Source of the DNA: Codonopsis lanceolata
Lineage: Eukaryota > Streptophyta > Magnoliopsida > Asterales > Campanulaceae
Length of the DNA stretch: 64,000 bases
Reading direction: 5' to 3'
NCBI GenBank assembly: GCA_013146195.2
Contig: CM028381.1
Span: 93,141,255 to 93,205,254, forward strand
Under the pieces are notes generated by a model. The model saw only the letters and a list, made by a program, of their open reading frames with translations. It was not told the DNA's origin and searched no databases. How positions within the stretch are numbered: the first letter of the stretch is position 1; every line of letters begins with the position of its first letter. A program made the translations under genes and the position numbers. Positions 57,369-64,000 of this stretch are shown in pieces.

Positions 57369-58166
57369 TCACTCTTTTTGCATATTTAGGTTGGATCTTT
57401 TCAAAGCAACCCATCCTTGGTATTCTTGTGGTGGTATGCTTAACATGTTTGTGGCAGCATGTTGATGATCTCTTGCAAAGTAATCATCTTGGTATATTTG
57501 TGGTTGAGTGAGCTGTTACAAAATGAAATGTTATGGGTTGTTTAATGTATGAAAGTGTGACTTAACAAAACATTCAACAAACACCTTATCACCACCAGAG
57601 AAAAGATTACCTGTGTAAGCGGTGGATGTGTTAAGGGTGGAAAGTGAGGTGGAACACCATGCATTGAGGGTGGTTCGTGGAACTTTTGACATAGAATCCT
57701 ATCAAATGTGCTCTGTTGTTGCTGAAGTTAACAAAACAAGAAACGATAAACGATTAAGTGATTGATAAAGTAACTATTATGAAGATGAAATTAATTAGAA
57801 GACAATTTTCATTTTCAAGTCTACATTATCAAGTTAATTTAAATAAACAACAGAATGCTATATTAGGATTGGAAAACGAACCAGATTAAATCCCGATTCT
57901 TTATCTTCTTCAACAACATCAGAAACAAAATTCATATTACTATTGCTGAAGGCGGGATTATTTTTTCCTTTAGACTTATTCTTTCTAATGACCCTATCTA
58001 AAGCCCCTTTTGGCCTCTAGCTAGATTTACTAGCACCCGGCAGCTTTGGTATAATTCCTTTCACTTTAGGAATGCTACCATCACCTAGAGTATTGTCAAC
58101 ATGGGTCTTTGGATGTTCTTCAGGAGGCTTTTCATTCACTTTATCCAAGCTCCAATCCACTTGTTC
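57369..58166 (-). pseudogene. Last three exons of an unidentified host gene, cut by a gypsy LTR
   Basis: Exons 58166-57882, 57721-57611 and 57512-57369 have canonical GT-AG borders, all in phase 0, and read through to TGA (57369-57371). The sequence includes EQVDWSLDKVNEKPPEEH, a basic stretch RPKGALDRVIRKNKSKGK, a Pro-rich part HEPPSMHGVPPHFPPLTHPP and the end EYQGWVALKRSNLNMQKE. One in-frame TAG lies at about 58017-58019. The reading frame is lost exactly at the LTR start (58167). I do not recognise the family. The exons are clearly those of a spliced plant gene and not of a transposon pol. Confidence 0.6.
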
Positions 58167-60995
58167 TGTGACGACCCGACCCGAACCCCAATGCGAGATC
58201 CCGGATCGCGCCGTCCAAATAATCAAGTTAAACACATAAGCATGCATAAGTAGGGTTTTAAAATTCACGTGGCGCAACATTTCAGACAATTAACAACTCG
58301 GCTACACTTGGCCGGAAAAACAACCTGATTTAAACAAGTCATCGGCGACGTTACAGCCGGAACCCAACAACTACTCCTACAATTAACACATGCTTAATAA
58401 ACCTCAACGGCCACAACTTGCCGGAGACAATAACAATAATAATACTTTTAAACGCGCTTTAGCGGAAGAAACTATGATGAACCATACACGCATATAAACA
58501 AGCGCGACTTATAGTCGGCATACCAAAAGATTACAAGTATTAATAATAAGTTACTACAACACAAAAACCCAAGCTAAGTCTACATGACTTGCTTCCCATC
58601 GTCCTTTCCAAAATACAAGATTAACCAATTAATGTCCAAAAGAGCAACCTTGCTCACAACGTCCAAGCGAATGCGTGAATCTAGCGTGGAACGTCACCTC
58701 GGCTTTGATCTAAGGAAAACAAAGCAAACAAATAGAGTAAGTCGAAAGACTTAGTAAGTTACCAAAATATGCATGTTCATATTATAGCATGATATTTATC
58801 ACTAATATGGCATGTTATCATCATTTAACACTTAGCACCTTATTCACATAAGTGCGTAAAGTAAATCATACAAGTAGGATATGATAGTCACGGCCGCCAG
58901 TAGCTCCCCGCAAAACATTTCATTCTTGGTTCGTGCCATCGATGTTATGTGAATTCATCGACTTATACCGAGAATCCTCTCGATCTAGATAGCAAGCCAA
59001 TGCGGCACTTAACTGATACGGCAAAGGGGCTACTTCCCCACTGCGGCCCACAGTGGAGGGGTGTGTGGAGTCCCGGGTGCGGCGATCCATAGCGAGCACG
59101 AATCCCATAATTCGTGAAGGCGATGTATCGTCCCACCCTGACTTGAAAAACAAACCATTTAATGCCAGCTGGACTTAATGCAATGCACAAGTAGATATTT
59201 ACTTGACTTAAACCAATTTAAGGTCCGAATCCGACAAGAGCGAATTCGACCACCCAAGTAGGGGATAATCTCTACCGTAATCACATCAAGGCAATAATTT
59301 GCACAAATACCAATCTTTCATAACAACTTGTTACAATCAATTAAACCAACTCATACTTGAGTAAACCAAGTCAAATGACGTTCAAACTTCGTAGGGATTG
59401 AAATTAGAGTCTAACATGTTCAATTCTTCCCTAGAGTCGACTCCGTTGAGTCTTTTCACTAAATTCCCAATTTTGGGGAAATTGAAGCTATATGCTTCAT
59501 AACCCAACTTAGGTCACTTCTAAGTTCAACAAGGCATAAATTCACCTAAAACATTTTAATACAATTTATGTTCTTCATGTAGTCCAATAGTAAGGTTACA
59601 ACACTTAACCACTTTTACACATACCACATAGGCATAATTTAGGCATTTCCAAATAATTTCACTTTCATCAACAAACATATTACATTACTTCTAACATGTT
59701 CAAGACCTCAATTAATCATAGTGAAAGAGTAATTTCAACATTCAAAGGCAAGAATCAACCTAGACATGCTCCTAGCAAAATTACACATTCAAAATTCGTA
59801 GGAAGCAACTATGTGTCCCCATTGACCTCACACATCATAAACTTTGTTTCCTTAGGGTCAATGGGAACTAAAATGAAGAAGAGTAACTTACAAGTTCAAC
59901 ACCAACGAAAGCAAATGAAGAAACCAATCGGATGGAAATGCTCCCCTTCTCGAGCTCTACAACTTTAATGAAAGGCTCTTGGGCAAATGATGAATGGTTG
60001 ATGAAGACCAAGGGATGAGACTTCAAGAAGCCATGGAAGAACCTTGAGAGAGATGAAATTCGTTTTTGGAAGAGAGAGGGTGAGAATGAGGGTCAAAAAT
60101 CTGATTTGGGGCTTATATGTGGTCAAAAGTTTGAGTGGGACATGTGTCAAGACCTTAGGGTCTCTTTGAGATTCTTAGGATAGGGTTTGGATAATCAACA
60201 AGCCTTCTAATCCATCATTAAAAATAAGTTAGGGATGTTAGGACTTAAGTAGGAAGGGTTAGGGAGGTTTAGGATAGGTTTAAGTAGGGGTTTGAAGTGT
60301 ACAATTCGTCAAATTCCGAAACAGGAGAAAACTTTCCCGTAACAGAGAAGCAAGTGAGGCGGGCGCCTCACATAGGCCCATGCGGCCGCCTCAAGCTCTG
60401 GGGCTTCCCCCAAGTTCAGACCAAACAGAAATTACTCCCTGCATTTGAGGCGGGCGCCTCACCAGCTCCCATGCGGCCGCCTCGGCTCCAGAATGACTAA
60501 AACTTGATCTAAACTTGATCTAAATGGTCCCAAACTTTTGGGCAACCATTCTAAGGTCTAACCCTACTCAAAATGAGTCGGAAACACACCCGAACAACTC
60601 CCGGAACAAGGTAGAACAAGGCGCGAACCACGCGACGAATGAACAACGAATCAAACTACAATCAAACGTCATTCAAACTAGGATGTCTTGGACATGAAAG
60701 GGACTTGTTTCAACATGAATAAGACCTGAATATAAAGTCAAGAACTCAACGAACACTTCGTACGTCGAAATAGAAGCAAATACGAGCAACGAGAGGAATC
60801 GCTAAGACCAATTTCAACGCGATCAAACCGGCGATTCTACAAACAAGTCTATATGATTCTAAACATGTTAAGAACTTCAAGAATGATTTAAGAATGATTC
60901 TAAGACGTTTATAAACTAGGTAAACATGATCGCAATCAACCAAGAAAGCACAAACACAAGCATGGAATGCACATGCAAGAATACGGGGCGTTACA
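58167..60995 (-). mobile_element. 3' LTR of a Tekay/Del-type chromovirus
   Basis: Starts TGTGACGACCCGACCCGAAC and ends GGGGCGTTACA, 2.8 kb. The neighbouring purine tract (complement of ctctccccacctttagg, 60996 on) shows this is the 3' LTR of a minus-strand element. Left flank tgttc is the expected target-site copy; the other side is outside the window. A motif gaggcgggcgcctcac is repeated at about 60355 and 60449, with gcggccgcctc after each. Confidence 0.85.
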
Positions 60996-63900
60996 CTCTC
61001 CCCACCTTTAGGAATTTAGTCCCTAAATTCTTACCAAGTTCGTCAAACAAATGTGGATGCTTCTCGCGCATCTCCGCTTCCGTCTCCCAAGTCGCTTCTT
61101 CAATGTTGTGGTTTCTCCAAAGAACCTTAACTAAGGGAATTTTCTTGGTTCGTAGCACTTGCTCTTTGGTATCCAAAATCTTCACGGGCTTTTCAACGTA
61201 AGACATATCCGGCTCAAACGTGATCTCTTCATACTCAAGTACATGGGTATCATCCTTCAAATACTTCGCAACATGGAAACGTGGAATACATCATGAGTCT
61301 CCGAAAGTGAAGGTGGCAATGCAATACGATACGCTAAGGTCCCGACCCTCTCAAGAACCTCAAACGGGCCAATGTACCTCGGTGTAAGCTTCCCTTTCTT
61401 GCCGAATCTCTTAGTACCTCTCCTCGGTGTCACCTTCAAGAATACGTAGTCACCCACCTGGAACTCAAGATCTCGTCTTCGATTATCCGCATAACTCTTT
61501 TGTCGACTTTGAGCGGTGCGCAAACGATCTCTAATCAACTTCACGCTCTCAACCGACTGCACTAACTCGAACCCCAAAGTTTCGCTTCCAACTTCATCCC
61601 AACAAATTGGCGATCTACACTTACGCCCATACAAAGCTTCATACGGCGCCATCCGAATACTCCTGGCGGTAGCTGTTATTATCGCAAACTCGGCTAAAGG
61701 TAAGTGAGAATCGGCTTTCCTTGAAATCCACGGCACAAGCTCGAAGCATGTCCTCAAAATCTGAATCAATCGCTCGGGCCGACCACCATCCGTTTGCGGA
61801 TGAAAAACTGCATCTTGAAGTCTAATTTGGTCCCCAAAGCCTCCTCGCAACGTCTGCCAAAATCTAGATGTGAACCTCGGATCTCTATCGGATACAATGC
61901 TCTCGTTGTGCGCCATGAAGTCTCACGATCTCTGAATATACAAAGTACCAAGCGAGTCAACGAATAAGTGATAGATAGAGAATAAAGTGTGCGGACTTAG
62001 TCAATGCGTCGACTATAACCCAAGCTGCATTAAAACCTCTCCGTCTTGCTTGTAATCCGCTTCACAAAATCCATAGTAATGAACTCCCATTTCCACTCGG
62101 GAATCTCAAGTGGTTGTAGAAGTCCCATGGCCTCGATGCTCGGCCTTAACCTGGCGACAAGTCAAACACCTTGACACATACTCCGCAATTTCTCTCTTCA
62201 TGCCTTTCCACCAAAATTGTCTTTTCAGATCTAAGTACATCTTCGTGCTCCCAGGTGAATGGTATACCTCGTTTATGAGCCTCATCAAGAACCAACCTCT
62301 TCAAGTCATCATTAGAAGGAACACGAAATGCGACCTCGAAATGTCAAGTACCCCACTATTAACCAAAATCGAGGCGATACATTCTCGGCCAACCCATCAA
62401 TGATTTTCTTCAACTCAGGATCATCGCTTTGCGCTTCTTTAATCTTCCCAAACAAAGCGGTGTAGCACGAACATTCGCGAAAATCACTCCTCTATCAAAA
62501 ACACTAGGACTCCAATCACGCAAGTCCTCGACATCTTCCACTCCTTAACCATCATACACGACATATGAACCTTCCTACTCAAGGCATCCGCTACCATTTG
62601 CCTTCCCGGATGATATAAGATAGTGCAATCGTGGTCTTTTAGTTTCTCCATCCATCTTCTTTGCCTCATGTTCAACTCCTTTTGGGAAAATAAATACTTC
62701 AAACTTTTGTGTGGGTGAAGATCTCAAATTGCTCCATACAAATAGTGTTCCATTTATGCAGCGAAGATGTCGCAGCCAACTCCATATCGTGTGTGAGGTA
62801 ATTACTCATGAATGACAACTTCCTCGGCATAGGCGATAACCCTACCATTCGCATCAAGGCACAACAAAACCTTCCTTAGAAGCATCGCTATAAATCAAAA
62901 TTATCTCCTCACTGAAGCGAAGCCAATATGAGGTGCCGGCGTCAACCGCTTCTTAAGCTCTTGAAAACTAGCTTCACATTTCTCGCTCCAAACAAGCGGT
63001 GCGTTCTTACGTGTCAATTTAGGTCATAGGAGTCACGATCAGAAAATCCCTCAATAAATCTCCGAATAACCGCTAGACAGAAACTCGAACCTCGGTAGCA
63101 GAACTAGGTCTCTTCCAATTCGTCACCGCTTCAACCTTAGAAGATCAGCGGCTACTCGTAGAAATGATATGCCCCAAGAAGGACACTTCCTCAAGCCAAA
63201 AGGCACATTTACTAAACTTCGCAAAATTTGTTTCTCGAAGAATGACAAGACAATCCTCAAGTGTTTCTCATGCTCCTCGAGAGATTTCGAATACACTAAA
63301 ATGTCATCAATGAAGACTACCACAAAACAATCAAGATAACTATGGAAGACACGGTTCATCAAGTCCATAAATACATTGGCGCATTCGTCAACAAGCGGCA
63401 TCACCGAAATTCAAAGTGCCCGTATCTGAGTGCGAAATTTGTCTTGGGAATGTCTTCCTCTCTAACCTTCAATTGATAGTAACCCCATCGCAAATCAAGC
63501 TTAGAATAGACGATAGACCCTTGCAATTGGTCAAAGAGATCATCAATGTGGGGTAGTGGTATTTGTTCTTTGATCACCTTATTCAATTCTCGATAATCTA
63601 TGCGTAACCGCAAACTCCCATCCCTTGGCAAATAAGGCAAGGAGTGCGCCCAGGCGACACATCGGTTTAATAAAACCAATCTCAGAGTTCACTGGCCCAG
63701 TTTTCAACTCTCTAAGCTCATGGTGCCATCTATACGATTGCTTGAGAAATGGGGTGAAGTCCCGGAATAAGCTCAATACAAAACTCTAGTTCTCTATCGG
63801 GTGGCATAGCATGATCGGTGAAAACACATCGGGAAACTCACATACTACCGGGACCTCCTCTAAACTCGGCGAAGACCTCTTCTTATCAACAACGCGAGGC

Positions 63901-64000
63901 AAGATACCCGGTACACCCTTGAGACAACAATTTTCTAGGCCTTGAGCGAAATGAAATGCAGAATCACTCGACGATCACCCATGGCAATTAGAACACGCCG
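60991..64000 (-). pseudogene. Tekay/Del chromovirus pol with chromodomain, runs off the window
   Basis: Reading from right to left: RT at 63679-63123, with YRELNKVIKEQIPLPHIDDL and the catalytic FIDDILVYSKS. RNase H end is at 62702-62484 (YLFSQKELNMRQRRWMEKLK ... ADALSRK). The integrase H2C2 finger is at 62288-62106 (CLTCRQVKAEH), and the integrase core and C-terminal part at 61916-61257. The chromodomain is at 61230-61030 (YVEKPVKILDTKEQVLRTKK ... WRNHNIEEATWETEAEMREK). A chromodomain at the integrase end marks the chromovirus clade and targets insertion to chromatin marks. Frame breaks occur every few hundred bases. Gag and the 5' LTR lie to the right of the window. Confidence 0.88.

Overview
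This is a plant nuclear window, probably from a eudicot. It is AT-rich with long non-coding stretches, GT-AG introns and dense nested transposable elements. I can defend two host genes as intact. One is an early-nodulin-like phytocyanin on the minus strand (10237-11519, two exons). The other is an intronless DEDDy 3'-5' exonuclease of the Werner/WEX type on the plus strand (52811-53518). A third host gene is visible only as its last three exons (57369-58166, minus). It was cut by the long terminal repeat (LTR) of a Ty3/gypsy element. I found no rRNA, no functional tRNA and no CRISPR array.

Layout. 1-6080: a hAT-like element, then a diverged second copy of the phytocyanin 5' flank. That copy has been invaded by Stowaway-type MITEs. 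One MITE is split by a Pack-MULE carrying the last exon of a 26S proteasome RPN7 gene, and the Pack-MULE is itself split by a hAT MITE. 6080-10236: a Copia gag/LTR remnant, another MITE and unassigned DNA. 10237-12250: the phytocyanin gene and its promoter. 12251-17041: a long-TIR (terminal inverted repeat) MULE carrying a GRF-type zinc-finger pseudogene, MITEs and microsatellites. 17042-24289: a CACTA-like element with subterminal repeat arrays and gene fragments. 24970-28184: two MULEs with clean 9-10 bp target-site duplications (TSDs). 28375-32540: the coding relative of the Pack-MULE, with a broken MuDR-type transposase between two arrays of hairpin repeats. It runs towards an assembly gap of exactly 100 Ns (32808-32907).

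32908-41320: a Ty3/gypsy element of the Tat group. It has a plus-strand pol with an extra RNase H and an integrase, and an antisense, apparently spliced ORF downstream of pol. 41488-43759: a MITE split by a 2 kb solo LTR. 45042-51545: a tRNA-derived SINE split by a pol-less Copia element with both LTRs. 51891-52683: a Helitron candidate just upstream of the exonuclease gene. 53713-54853: a TRIM-like solo LTR and a MITE split by a hAT element. 56615-58166: a LINE scrap and the broken host gene. 58167-64000: a Tekay/Del-type chromovirus (LTR, chromodomain, integrase, RNase H, reverse transcriptase) running off the right edge.

Two themes stand out. The first is nested insertion that can be read exactly from TSDs and from a paralogous unfilled site inside this window. 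The second is a set of small differences and frame breaks in transposon DNA that cluster at CTG/CAG positions. These look more like consensus error at CHG-methylated cytosines than natural decay, so frameshifts in the TE genes here should be treated cautiously.
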